Source of the DNA: Tremella fuciformis | Taxonomy: Eukaryota; Basidiomycota; Tremellomycetes; Tremellales; Tremellaceae | Length of the DNA stretch: 64,000 nucleotides | Reading direction: 5' to 3' | Assembly: GCA_032768795.1 (NCBI GenBank) | Contig: CP136490.1 | Location: 310,001 to 374,000 of the forward strand | In this document: piece by piece, positions 42,631 to 53,126 of the stretch | How the letters are laid out: each line of letters begins with the position of its first letter | Position numbering within the stretch: the stretch's first letter is position 1 | Program-made: the position numbers and the translations under genes | The notes under the pieces: generated by a model | Database searches by the model: none | What the model was told of the DNA's origin: nothing | What the model saw: only the letters and a program-made list of their open reading frames with translations

Positions 42631-43573
42631 ATGAAGCTTACGCTGCGCCAGTTCAGGCCGGAAGCCCTCTTCGGGTCGTTCCTCGGGTTGCTGGATATCA
42701 AGCTGGGTGAGTGGCCCGGCTCGCCATTCGGGCGAAGAGGCGCTGATGGATGCATAGGATCCGAGATCATCTTGCTGTTCGGCGTGAGCTGATGGACAAG
42801 TCGAGTGTGTCTAGTAGCTGACAGACAGCTCATCAATAAAGTCGCTGGGCTCTATGGCCTCATTACCGTGCTGGTCGGCGGCAGTTTCCTCCAGCTGCTC
42901 TTCTATGCCTACTCCACTGCGACCCTCTTTGCCTTTCTATGGGCACTGAGAATCATCAAATCTGTGCGTGACTCTCATGCTTCACAGTTGCTTGACGCGG
43001 GGAGATGCTGACGGCTAGGAATCCGCCTACCCGACTCTGCTCGTCGCGCACCTCTACACGCTCGACCACCTCCTTCTCACCGCCTTCCACTACCTCTTCT
43101 ACCGGCACTACTGGTACAGCGAGCCGCACGACGGGCGCCGCATCACCAACTCGCAGGCGCAGCAGGACCTCATCAACCTCGCCGTGTCGCGGCACGAGAT
43201 CGACGACCCCGCGCTGAGCGGCGCCGGCGAGGGCATGGACGAGCTGCGCGCCGCGCTCGCCGGCGAGATCTGGCACACGGAGCGCGTCTACGCCGTCTGG
43301 ACCCTCGTCGCCAGCTGGGCGCTCAAGGTGTACTTTGTGCTGGTGCTGTACAGCTACGCGGCGCATCTGCGCAGCTCGACGTACCACGCGCTGCCGCTCA
43401 CGAGCCGCGCCAAGGCGACGATTATTGCGCACCCGACGACGGAGCAGGATCTGGAGGCGGAGCTGGAGCATGACGAGCTGCCGCGGGGCGCGAGCAATGG
43501 CGAGGCCGTCAAGGGGAATGTGCTGGTGGGCAAGCGGAAAGAAGGGGACGAGGACGATTTTAGTTGGGACTGA
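42631..43573 (+). CDS. KEI1: Kei1-like subunit of inositolphosphorylceramide synthase
   Basis: Predicted Golgi membrane protein that partners Aur1 in making inositolphosphorylceramide. Four exons (42631 start; junctions after DIKLG, FG and ALRIIKS) give MKLTLRQFRPEALFGSFLGLL, SEIILLFGVINKVAGLYGLI, a hydrophobic helix (QLLFYAYSTATLFAFLWAL) and HLYTLDHLLLTAFHYLFYRHYW. A hydrophilic loop and a last helix (ASWALKVYFVLVLYSYAAHLR) follow. The order of four helices and the NK-x-(S/A)G-x-YG and LYT-x-D motifs agree with what I know of yeast Kei1. The C-terminal acidic tail (EEL-like DLEAELEHDEL, then KRKEGDEDDFSWD) is cytosolic by inference. The assignment rests on remembered family features. Confidence 0.75.
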
Positions 43574-43768
43574 GGGCGTAGCGCATGTATTGCTAGTATC
43601 TGCTCGCCAGCCATGGGCACTCTCAGAGCGATTCCGCCAGAGAGATATCTGGAAAGCAGGTGCCAGCGGTGGAGGATGTCCTCATGACGCGAGGTCGTTT
43701 CAGCTTGCAACCCTCTACTCTATCTTTCATCTTCTTCCCTCCGACTTGTCGTGAGGCCACCGGTGACG

Positions 43769-45841
43769 ATGAGCAGCACAGGGCCGCTCACACTCTCCAT
43801 GTCAGCTCCAGAACCTGCCTGGTAGGCGGCAGAGCTGACGCGCAGCACCCACATCGCCCCCTACACACTCAGCAGCGACCCCGACGACCCGCCCGACACA
43901 TCCCCCGTCCCAGTGCCGTCCAGCTCGACCGCCCCACCACCGCTCCCGCCCCTGCCGGACGGATGGGACCCCCTGTCGCCCACGCCGGCCGGCGCGCCGC
44001 TCGCTGGGCACATGGCGCTCGGCTCGACGCTGCGCATCTCGCTCGCGCTGACCAACACGCACGTCCAGCGGTACCCCGTAGTAGGGGCGAGGATGATGTT
44101 GGAGGTCCAGGGGCCTGGGGGGAAACAGCGCCTCGGGGAGGTGATACACTCGCCGCCGCCACCTCTCAAGAACCCACCCGACGAAGAGGCAGCAGGGGCG
44201 GCGGGGGAAGCACAAGAGGGGCCTGCGGCCCCTGCGGCGGCCCCCGAGCTCGCCTACGGCGAGCACATCACACTCAGCGCCGAGAACGAGATGAAAGACC
44301 TTGGGCAGCACGTCCTCATCGTCTCCGTCGCATGGGAGACCCTCGATGGCCGGCGCACCTTCCAGCGCTTCATGCGTTTTGCCGTCCACCCCCCGCTGGC
44401 AATCAAGACCCGCGTGCAGATCCCCCAGTCGCCCGACATGGCGCTCGACCCCGTGCGGCGGCTCGACGTGTTCCTCGAGGTGCTCATGCAGAATGTGTCC
44501 CGCGAGGGCGTGCGCTTCGACCGCGTCCTCCTCGAGGCCGTGCATGGTCTATCGGCGCGCATGGTGGACCTTCCGAAGGGAGCTGGGGAAGAGGAGGAGA
44601 CGCTCTTGCCGGGCGATACGAGGCAGTACCTCTTTGTCCTCTCCCCCTCCTCTTCCGCAGAACCCGCGCCTGATCAGGAGTCGACCTCGAGCACACCGAG
44701 TGCGGTGTCCGCCTTCCCGCCGTCCCACCCGCCCGGCACGATCCTCCCTCTTGGTCGGCTCGACCTGGCCTGGCACGCGGGACCGTATGCCCACCCGGGT
44801 CGACTCCAGACGTCCACCCTCAACCGCCGGGTCCCTCAGCCCAAACCTCCCTCTGCGGCTGCAGCTGCGCCTGCGCCCACTCCGACCCGCACGGCACCGT
44901 CGACTCCACAACCTGCCTCACGAGCCAGCGCAGGTGGACAAGCATCTACGCCTACTCAAGGCGTACGAGCGAGCCCGCGTCCGCCGCCGCCGCCGGCCGA
45001 AGATGAGGGGCCAACGTGGGAATACGACCTCGTTCTCCTGTCCGATGCTCGCGCTGTCCCGATCGAAGAGACCGCCACTACGCGCTGGCGGCTCGCTATG
45101 CGCTCTCTCGTGCCCGCCGAATCAGACCCCGACGCTGCGCCGCCCGCATGGCCCATCGTGGCGGTCCAGTACCTCTCGCGCCCTGCTCCGCCTCGCGAAC
45201 CGCCCATTATAGGCTCGGCAGGCCCGTCATCTACGCCGATGATACCTGGGTTTTCTCTCAATGTCCACCCTCCCAGTCGGACGATGACACCCACTACACC
45301 TTCTTCGCCAGCGAAGACACCGTCGTCCGCTCGGCCCTTCTCCCCGGGAACCAGTACGCCCTCTCGACCGCATACGCCTCTATCGGCGCAGCTTCGACAA
45401 GCGGTGGCATCTCAATTGTCACACCCTCTGACACCAGTCCCATCTTCTGCCATTCTCCCGTCCGCCGCCCTTCAAAGCGACGATCGGCCTTCCTTCCCGC
45501 CACCGCCGACCTTGATGGGTGGCCGTCAAGACCCGAGTACCATTTCGCCTTATGTCCTTGACAAAGGGACCGTCCGTCTCTCTGGGAACAGCATGACGGT
45601 CCTCCCTCCACCCGAGGCCAAGCGGACGATAGAGAACCTCGCACCGACATATGAGAACGCGCCCCCGCGAGAGATGTGGGAAGTGCAATGGGAGTTCCCA
45701 CTGCGGTTTGTCGGGTGGGACCAGGGTCTCGCCGAGCTCGGCGGACTGCGGGTGCTTCTTCTTGACGATGCGGACGGCAAGGCCGGTCAGGTAGGGAGGG
45801 AATGGGAGAGCCTGGGCGATTTCTGGGTGGACGAGGAGTAG
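43769..45841 (+). CDS. TRAPP complex subunit, TRAPPC13-like
   Basis: Predicted vesicle-tethering (TRAPP II/III) subunit acting at the Golgi. A short first exon from 43769 (MSSTGPLTLS) joins via a 43-nt intron to ITHIAPYTLSSDPDD. The remainder is one long exon of more than 640 codons. Characteristic DUF974/TRAPPC13 features are LGSTLRISLALTNTH, the MKDLGQHVLIVSVAWET strand pair, KTRVQIPQSP, FLEVLMQNVSREGVRFDRVLLE and LGRLDLAWHAGPYAHPGRLQTS. A long Pro/Ser/Thr-rich insertion (roughly residues 300-350 and 440-540) separates the conserved blocks. The C-terminal beta-sandwich ends WDQGLAELGGLRVLL. The length (about 670) exceeds animal TRAPPC13 because of these low-complexity insertions. Confidence 0.82.
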
Positions 45842-46081
45842 TCTATGTATCCTGTATCTGCGCTTACATTACTTGCATTGCATTGCACTTCATGTCAAGC
45901 CTTGACTCGAGGCGTGGAAAGATCGTTGCATATGGCCCGCTGCTGAATAGCTGTAACAGTTGACGATGCGCCCTGCTCTCCCTCTCCTGCTGCCCTTCCC
46001 CCAAGATTCCTCTATGCTTCGTCCCTTCTGCCCCTGTGTCAATATGGCTATGGCTTTATACAATGCCGCCTCGCTGAGATT

Positions 46082-46241
46082 TACTTGCCGGCGAACATCT
46101 TCTTGATGGCGTCGGTCGAGTACGACTTGGGGCGCTCGAGGGGCATCTGCATGTCAGCACTGCCAGAATTGTATCTGTAGCAGGGAGCTCACGCCGAGAG
46201 CACGGTCCCAGATGAGCTGGGCGGCCACACCAAAGGCTCGC

Positions 46242-46279
<38 letters not shown>

Positions 46280-47700
46280 CAGACCGTAGCTACGAGTCAG
46301 CCGCCAATCATTGTTTGTGATAGGGGAAGACGCACTAAGTGAGAAGGACACCCGAGTGGGCGTCGACGTTGGGCCAGGGGTTCTTGGCCTTGCCGGCCTC
46401 GAGGAGGATGTTGGGCACGATCTTGTAGAGCTGGCCGACGAGCTTGAAGAGCGGGTCCTCTGGGAGGTGCTTGAGGGCAAACTCGCGCTGGGCGGTGTAA
46501 CGCGGGTCGGTCTTGCGGAGCACGGCGTGGCCGTAACCGGGGACGACGCGGCCCGACTTGAGGGTGGACCAGACGTACTCGGCGACCTTGTCGTCCGAGG
46601 CGCCCTCGCCAATTTGGGAGCGCATCTCCTGCACCCATCGGAGAACCTCCTGGTTGGCGAGGCTGACCGTCAGTCACGTGTAACACTGTATAGGGAAGAC
46701 GTACCCGTGGAGAGGACCGGCCAAGCCGTTCAGGGCAGCGGCGTACGAGAGGAAGGGGTCCGAGAGGGCCGAGCCGACGAGGTGGCCGGTGTGGGCCGAG
46801 ACGTTGCCGCCCTCGTGGTCTGAGTGGATGGTGATGTACAAGCGCATGAGCTCGACAAACTGGGGGATGTCGCCAAAGCCGAGGAGGGCGGCGAGGTTGG
46901 CTCCGTAGTCCTTGTTCTGGTCGATGGCGGGGAGCTTGCCGTCGCCGTAGACGTTGCGGAAGATGCGGCCGGCGATGTTGGGCAGCTTGGCGATGAGGTC
47001 CATCGAGTCGTCAAAGGTGGTCTTCCAGTACTCGCGCTTGTGCACGCCCTGCGAGTACGCCTTGGCAAAGGCCGAGTCGTGGTTCAGCTGCCACATCAGC
47101 CCTGTGCAGTCAACGAGAGGGGGCAGCTCACAGCAGTGACGGCAAGAGAGAACTGGGACATGGGGTGGAGGGTATTGGGGCAGCGGTCAATGAGCTCCTC
47201 GACAAACTTGGGGATCTCGGCGCGGGCGGCCCACTCCTGCGAGAGGCCCTTGACCTGCTCGGCAGTGGGCACCTCGCCGGTGAGCAGCAGCCAGAAGAGC
47301 GACTCGGGCAGGGGCTCGGTGCCGCCGGGGGCGGCGGGGAGCTTCTCCTGGCACTCGGGGATGGTGAGCCCGCGGAAACGGATGCCCTCGTCGGCATCGA
47401 GGACGGATCCCTCCCAGATGAGACCCTTGATGCCGCGCATGCCGCCGTACGCCTGGTCGACGGTGACCTCGCCAAAGCTCTTGCCGCCGTGCTCGGCGCG
47501 CACGGCCTTGACGTTCTCGATCTCTTTCGGGATGAGCTCGGTCATGCGGTCCTTGAGCGACTGGGCGTGTGCCGCCCCGGTCGAGGCGAACCCGCGAGCC
47601 GCGAGGGGGGTGCGGAGCTATCGAGGTCAGCCTACAGCAACTGCAATTGCAGCAGGGGACTTGCCTGGGCCCGGAGGGTGTTGCGCGCGATGAAGCTCAT
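46082..47700 (-). CDS. CIT1: citrate synthase, mitochondrial
   Basis: It condenses oxaloacetate with acetyl-CoA, the first step of the TCA cycle. Exon 1 ([12 protein letters not shown]) and the start of exon 2 ([13 protein letters not shown]) form an Arg-rich mitochondrial presequence. Conserved blocks are [31 protein letters not shown], the catalytic His regions HSDHEGGN and [15 protein letters not shown], and the catalytic Asp in [13 protein letters not shown]. Further blocks are YYGL and [25 protein letters not shown]. The protein ends [17 protein letters not shown]. Six or so exons; total about 470 residues, normal length. No peroxisomal SKL-type tail is present, so it is the mitochondrial form. 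All three catalytic residues are in place. Confidence 0.96.
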
Positions 47701-47926
47701 CTTTTTCTTCGTCTGCTGCTGCTGCTGTTGCTACAGAGATGTAAAGTCAAAGAGAGATGATAGATGGGTGGGAGGAAGGGGGAAGTGACGTTGAAAGCCG
47801 AAACCCCTTAAAAAGGGACTCTGCCTAATAAAATTCGGCAACTCCCGCCCAAACCGGCCGGTCGGCCATCCGATACATTCCGTCCGTCCCCGCAATCTCG
47901 TACGGCCGTTCTCCCCACCACCAACA

Positions 47927-49641
47927 TCATGCATCATCAGTATCAACGTCTCCCCTCTCATCTCCCTCTGCCCCGAGGTTCCCCGCCTCGGCAGCCAGCC
48001 GCTCCTTCTCTTCCCTCTCTTCTTGCTCCACAATCTCCACGTCTAGCGGATACGTCAATATCGCAGCGATGCCGGTCAAGAGGTTGAGCTGCTGGCCCGA
48101 CTCGTGCATCGATGAGAAGATCAATGCTTCGCCTCCACGGGCTCGTACAGCTTCCACCATATCGACATAGCGATTCCGTGTGGCAGGATCGCTCGAGCTG
48201 CACGTCAGCTGGTGATGATGGAATGCAATACCGGAGCTGCTCACCGGAATAAGTCGTCAGATATGAGCAGCGTGCCGACCGCGCCTCTGTCCACTGCCAG
48301 GGCGACGTGTTCCGGGCCGTACCACGCCCGTAGCTCGTCTGTCGCCAGCATCTTGTGGAATCTGTCCAATCCCTGCCCCTCTCTTGCAAACTTGGCCCCT
48401 TGCATCATCTTGGCCACTTCGGGTGCTCGCATAGCTTCGACCAGACTGTGCACGTGGGGCGTGTTGCTATGCACTTTGATCCACTTTGACCGAGAGGCAA
48501 GCAAAGGCTTGTTGGAGGTTAGAGTCGCCTGCTGGAAGATGTAGTCATACAGCTGGGCGTCAGCTCTGGCGACGCGACGTTGGCAAGCTGACAGTTTCTC
48601 GTGTGAAGCCTGGCGAGGCAATGACGATAGCTTTGAGGTCTTGGTATGGTATCAGCCGGAGTATCGCCTGATACACCGTCTGTAAGAACGACTCCATCGC
48701 CTGCTGTCAGCCCCATCGTAAGACGAGTATCGTAGAATGGGACATACCTTGTCGTGCCCCGAAGTACCGCCCTTCCGTTTCCGAGGTACAGACACCTCGA
48801 TGCGTTGACGCACAGTCGTCATGTGCTCCGAGAGAAGACAGATAGCTGCCGTCCCTTCTCCACACACCACGGCGCCGACTTCGGCGCCTCGACCAGGTTT
48901 GACAGACTCCTCCACGCGCTCCAGAGCCACAGAGTCCCATCCAGACGCCTTGGACAGTCGAAAGTCGCGATTTGCTCGTCCGTCAGCTTTGCCTCCGCCG
49001 GGCAAGAGACGACCCACCCTCTAGATCTAGCGTGTGGAAGGCTCCCAGGCGCACATAGTCGTTCTCGTTGACGACCTTGCCTGATATTTGCAACGAAGCA
49101 GTCGGTTCCTTCTTCTCTCCTTGGGCAGTGGTGGACGAGCTGGCGGCGGGGGAGAAGGTGGTCTGATATGAGCCTGCCTCCCTCTGTCCCAACTGTCTCA
49201 ATGACCAGACATATGCGAGAGTGAGAATGGTCTGGCACCGAGGAGAGAAGAAAGAGGAGACATGAACTCACCTTGGTCACCGACAGAGTGAGGTTGACCC
49301 TCACTCGAAAACTATCCGAGCTGCCTGTACTCGAGACAGTCTGTACGCGTCGCACAGCCAGCGCTCGCACCTCGTCCCCTTCTGAGATGAGGTTGTAGAC
49401 GTGCCACATGTCCTCGTCGTCCTCTGGGCGAAGGGTGACATATCCCTGGGATCAGCAATGTCTCCCATGCAGTACCGCCAAAGAGAGAGAGAAAGAGGGG
49501 GGGGGGGGGGTCCCCAGGCGAAGACAGTCGGTCTGCTCTGTACAGCGCAGGCAGGAGAACGTGTATAGCAGTACAGTGAATAGAAGTACAGTGATGACTC
49601 ACCGAGCCGTCTTTCTCTATATGCTTGTTGATGAGCTTCAT
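47927..49641 (-). CDS. DOM34: Pelota/Dom34 ribosome-rescue factor
   Basis: This eRF1-like protein, with Hbs1, splits stalled ribosomes in no-go and non-stop decay in the cytosol. The start [13 protein letters not shown] is the family's typical N-terminus, and [20 protein letters not shown] follows after an intron. Then comes the Sm-like domain end [17 protein letters not shown]. The eRF1_2-like domain has [30 protein letters not shown] and [20 protein letters not shown]. The eRF1_3-like domain has [26 protein letters not shown] and [30 protein letters not shown]. No GGQ motif is present, as expected. About seven exons. A C14 tract (seen as G14 on the plus strand) lies in the first intron. An acidic C-terminal tail ends [11 protein letters not shown]. 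Confidence 0.93.
49497..49510 (-). repeat. homopolymer run of 14 (C on the coding strand) in a DOM34 intron
   Basis: Fourteen G on the plus strand, next to an (AG)n stretch, read on the DOM34 strand as a C14 plus CTCTCTCT pyrimidine tract inside the first intron. Confidence 0.8.
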
Positions 49642-50007
49642 TGTGCGACACTAGATGGATATGCGATGAATTCGATTGGACAGATGGGAGCGGCCAGAGT
49701 AGGTGCCGCTGTACTGGGTGCAGGACAACTCCGATCTAGTCGTGCCAGGTGTCTCTAGAGCAGGCTCAGACAGCGATCCGAGGATGCAGCAGCTCTATTG
49801 GCCGACAATGCAAGTGAAGAACAAGACAAAGTGAAAGACCTGCCCAAAACGACTCCTTTCGACGTCATGATCGTCGCCTCGTGGCACTCTGTCGAATCAT
49901 ACCGTTGCCTATATACATAGACTACCAAGTCCCAACGAATACATGGCCAGAGTGTCATATACAACAGCGCGCAAGGCGTCAAGCGTCCAAGACCTCCAAA
50001 CAAATGA
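49642..50007. other. DOM34 promoter and bZIP 3' flank
   Basis: No gene seen between two minus-strand genes. Confidence 0.5.
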
Positions 50008-51154
50008 TCATACCACCGCGCCCGGCTGTTTGGCGTATCGCGACTTGACAAGCTCCTTGCATTGCCTCTCGAGCAACATCAACACCTGCTCCACCTCGTC
50101 CGGGGTGTCCTGGATCTTTTTCACAGTCTCGTCTGCCGAGATGCTCAGCGCACCTTCGGTATTGATGACGGATATTTTGCCGCGTGTAGAGGCAGCAGCG
50201 AGAGCGCGACGGAGGGCCGTGCGCTCGATGTTGAGCGCTTCTTGGACCTGCCATCAGTCCACATCTCTCAGCCTCGTGACTCAGAGCGCTCACCACTGCC
50301 ATATCCCTTATCTGCGCCTCCTGGTCCGAGAGGCGCTCGCGCGCATCCACGAGCGCCCGCTGGTCCGCTTTGAGCTTGGCCATCTCTTCTTCCCGCCGGC
50401 GACGGAAAGCCTGCTGAGCACGGCGGTTCTGCTCCGCCCTATCCTTTACACTGGTCATGTCAGCTCACACCTCCCTCGTAACACGTCGTGGGTCAACTCA
50501 CCCAACGTGCTTGCGATCCTCCGCGCCACTGCCCTCGTGCCCGCTCCCCGCGCCGACGACCACCTCGTCCGAGCTCTGCTGAGCCTGATGCAAGTCCTCG
50601 GGCGCGAGCGCAGGCGCGGACACGGCCGGAAAGGACGGCAAGTCCACAGCAACCGCTACGGCGGTCGGGTCCAGCTCGTCCTTCTTCCGTCGCCGCGGCT
50701 TCTTCTTCTGGTGCCCGCCCTCCTGCTCGTCCATCTCGCGCCATCCCGCGCGCTCATGCAGGGGTTTTCGACGCTTGCCGCCCATCTCGCCGCGCGACGA
50801 GAAGTCCGGCTCGACCGCCTCGGAGACATCGTAGCTGATCGCAGCGCCGAGCGAGCTCGAGACCGGGGCGGTGGACGCGAGCGCCGCGAGGGCAGAGGGG
50901 ATGGGGACGGACGGGTCGACGGGGGAGAGCTGGCGCGTGTACCGCGACAAGGACGGATCCACCTCGGCGCCATACTGCTCGTGCAGGTCTGCAATGAGCT
51001 CTCAGCCTCCCGGTCTACCCTCAGATAGTAGCTTACAGCTGAGGAGCGCCGCATCCGTCGAGTCGCCGTGCGCGTCCGAGGTGCCGTCAGCCGAGGGGAA
51101 CTGGCCTTCCACCAGCAGACTCGCTAGCGAGTTGTGTTCCGGCTCGACCGCCAT
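50008..51154 (-). CDS. fungal AP-1/Yap-type bZIP transcription factor
   Basis: Predicted nuclear transcription factor. Four exons; the start is MAVEPEHNSLASLLVEGQF at 51154. The N-terminal half is disordered and contains a strong basic nuclear-localisation stretch (KKKPRRRKKDELD). The bZIP basic region reads KDRAEQNRRAQQAFRRRREEE, fitting the fungal Yap/Pap1 consensus NxxAQxxFR. The coiled coil (MAKLKADQRALVDARERLSDQ) continues across an intron into QEALNIERTALRRALAAAS. The C-terminal helix is TVKKIQDTPDEVEQVLMLLE. Unlike Yap1/Pap1 there are no paired cysteine-rich domains, only an isolated Cys in RQCKELV, so redox sensing of the Yap1 type is unlikely. The target genes are unknown. About 310 residues. 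Confidence 0.83.
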
Positions 51155-51676
51155 AGTGCAGTGCGTGCAAGTGCCCGGAAGCGCTCTCGCCTCTCTTCTG
51201 TCGATTGATCTACCCTCTTGCGGTGTCTGGGACGGGGTGGACCTCGGAAGTGGAGGAGGGATGAAGAGGATGTTTTAGGTAATCGGTTTGTTTGGATGGG
51301 CCCACCAAAAACAGCTTGGGCCAGGGAGGAGAAAGGGACGAATGTGGCACTTGGCCCAATGTGGCGGTCGAATCCGGCTTGTCCACCAACGAAATGGGTC
51401 GAGAGGAACGCTTGGAGCGATACTGGATGCATGGCCTGCACGCTAGCCCTGGTGGCTCGAGAGGGTGGGCTTGCAACAAGGAGCCAGACTCAGCACTTGG
51501 CGATAGATCATAGCATCAAGTCTATCCCAGACAGTCACCGACTTGCCCTAGACACCACTAGCTCGAGCGGATCATCCTCTCCTTTCGACAGGGCGAGGGT
51601 ATATCTTCGCGTCGAGCCTCCCCTCTGCCCATCAAACAACTTGCCTCAGTCATTTTGAGACGCATCAGCTCGCAAG
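51155..51676. other. divergent intergenic region
   Basis: Promoters of the bZIP gene (minus) and the disordered-protein gene (plus). No further gene seen. Confidence 0.5.
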
Positions 51677-52924
51677 ATGTCCACCCACGGCTCGCCTCTC
51701 CGCCAAACTCAGACACCCCCTCGCACTCCACCGCACCTCCCCGCGCACTCTTTCCCCTCGCACCCCTCGTTCGGGGCACGCCACCCCCACTCGCCCCAGC
51801 GGCACTCGCCCCTGATCTCATCCTACGACCCCGCCAAGCTTCCATCCGCTCGCGATGGCTCGCTCCAGCCAGTCGGCCGTATGTCGCCATACGACCCGCC
51901 CTCCCCTGTCCTCGCACCCCAAGGCACCCACACAATTCATACATCCCCTCAGGTGGACCGCCCCGGTCCTGGTAAACTCACGAGCCTGTCGTACTCCCAC
52001 CCGACGCCAGAGAAGTATCCCATCGACCTGCGCAAGGCGTCCATGCCCCTCCCGCACCGCGCGTCGATCGTCGAGCGCTCCCGCCGCCCCAGTGTGGGCT
52101 TCGCCCCGCCTCCCCCGGCACCGAGGCACGATCTGGCCCATTCCCACGGCGGCATGTCGGAAATGGAGGTCCACCTGAGAGGGGCGGTTCTCCCTCCCGG
52201 AGTCCGGCCCACCAATGTTCGACGCTCATCGCAGGCGACCGTGCCTACTCGAGGCAGCTTTGGATCTGGGGCACAAGACCCCACCATGGCAGAAGGAGGA
52301 GAAGGCAGGCGCCGACCGAGCATGCACATCGACTTGCCGCCCCGCCCCCAGCCCGTCGAAGTGATCCAGCTCCACTCGCCGCTGTCGCCACGGGTCCACT
52401 CTCAGGTCCCCCTTGTGTCAGCTATGAAGGGCGGGCGCAAGGCGTCCATGTCCAGCTTGGCAGGCTGGAAGCCGTCCCCCACTGGCCACGGCACACCCGG
52501 CTCCACCGGCCGGGCATCGTACCCCTCGCCTACGCCGGCCAGCACCCCCGGTCGACACTCATACCCCTTCTCCGGGAACCCGGTGGCGGTCTCAGCGCCG
52601 ACGGCTACGCCGCCTGCAGTGGCAAGCAATGGTCTGCCCATCATGGCCGATGGGCCGGTGTTCATCGATCCGTTCGCCACGCATCGGGCTATGCAGGAAC
52701 GACCCATGCAGGTCCCGGTCGAGCACCTTGATCCAGCGTCGTTTATTGAAGATCGCGAAACGCCGATCGAGGCGCCGGCAAGGGGTACGGCGGGCAGCGG
52801 ATACACTTTGAACAAGGGACGCATGCCGACACCGTGGCTGAGAGAGGGAGAGGAGGGCGGAGAGGGAGAGTGGCTTCGACCTGGAGAGGTGGACCGCGCG
52901 CTGCAGGAGATGAGCCTAGCGTGA
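51677..52924 (+). CDS. intrinsically disordered Pro/Ser/His-rich protein
   Basis: A single exon of 415 codons starts MSTHGSPLRQTQTPPRTPP. The sequence is almost wholly low complexity (Pro, Ser, Thr, His, Arg) with many SP/TP dipeptides and RRxS or RKAS sites (for example LRKASMP, RSRRPSVG, GRKASMSSL). These look like targets for proline-directed and PKA-type kinases. The only ordered-looking part is near the C-terminus (DGPVFIDPFATHRAMQERP, then EHLDPASFIEDRETP and a final helix EVDRALQEMSLA). No domain is recognised. It is probably a scaffold or regulatory protein; this is inferred from composition. The gene is intronless, unlike most neighbours. Confidence 0.7.
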   Translation: MSTHGSPLRQTQTPPRTPPHLPAHSFPSHPSFGARHPHSPQRHSPLISSYDPAKLPSARDGSLQPVGRMSPYDPPSPVLAPQGTHTIHTSPQVDRPGPGKLTSLSYSHPTPEKYPIDLRKASMPLPHRASIVERSRRPSVGFAPPPPAPRHDLAHSHGGMSEMEVHLRGAVLPPGVRPTNVRRSSQATVPTRGSFGSGAQDPTMAEGGEGRRRPSMHIDLPPRPQPVEVIQLHSPLSPRVHSQVPLVSAMKGGRKASMSSLAGWKPSPTGHGTPGSTGRASYPSPTPASTPGRHSYPFSGNPVAVSAPTATPPAVASNGLPIMADGPVFIDPFATHRAMQERPMQVPVEHLDPASFIEDRETPIEAPARGTAGSGYTLNKGRMPTPWLREGEEGGEGEWLRPGEVDRALQEMSLA

Positions 52925-53126
52925 GAGAGTGGGTTATGCGTCCTTTAGCACTATATCACTTTGGAAAAGGAGCCATACAGTACCAAGCGTCAGAGGCTTC
53001 TTGAGTAGATACCTGTTCTGCGATCTGCAAGCCCGTACCGATATTCATATACAACCTCACCTAATGCGTGTACACAGATCAGCCCCAGCCCCGCATGTAA
53101 CGACTCATGATGCCTCGCTTTGCTCC

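Noticed and set aside
46311..47788. Long plus-strand frames opposite citrate synthase
   Set aside because: Shadows of the CIT1 exons; their Gly/Val/Asp-rich translation is typical of antisense GC-rich coding DNA.
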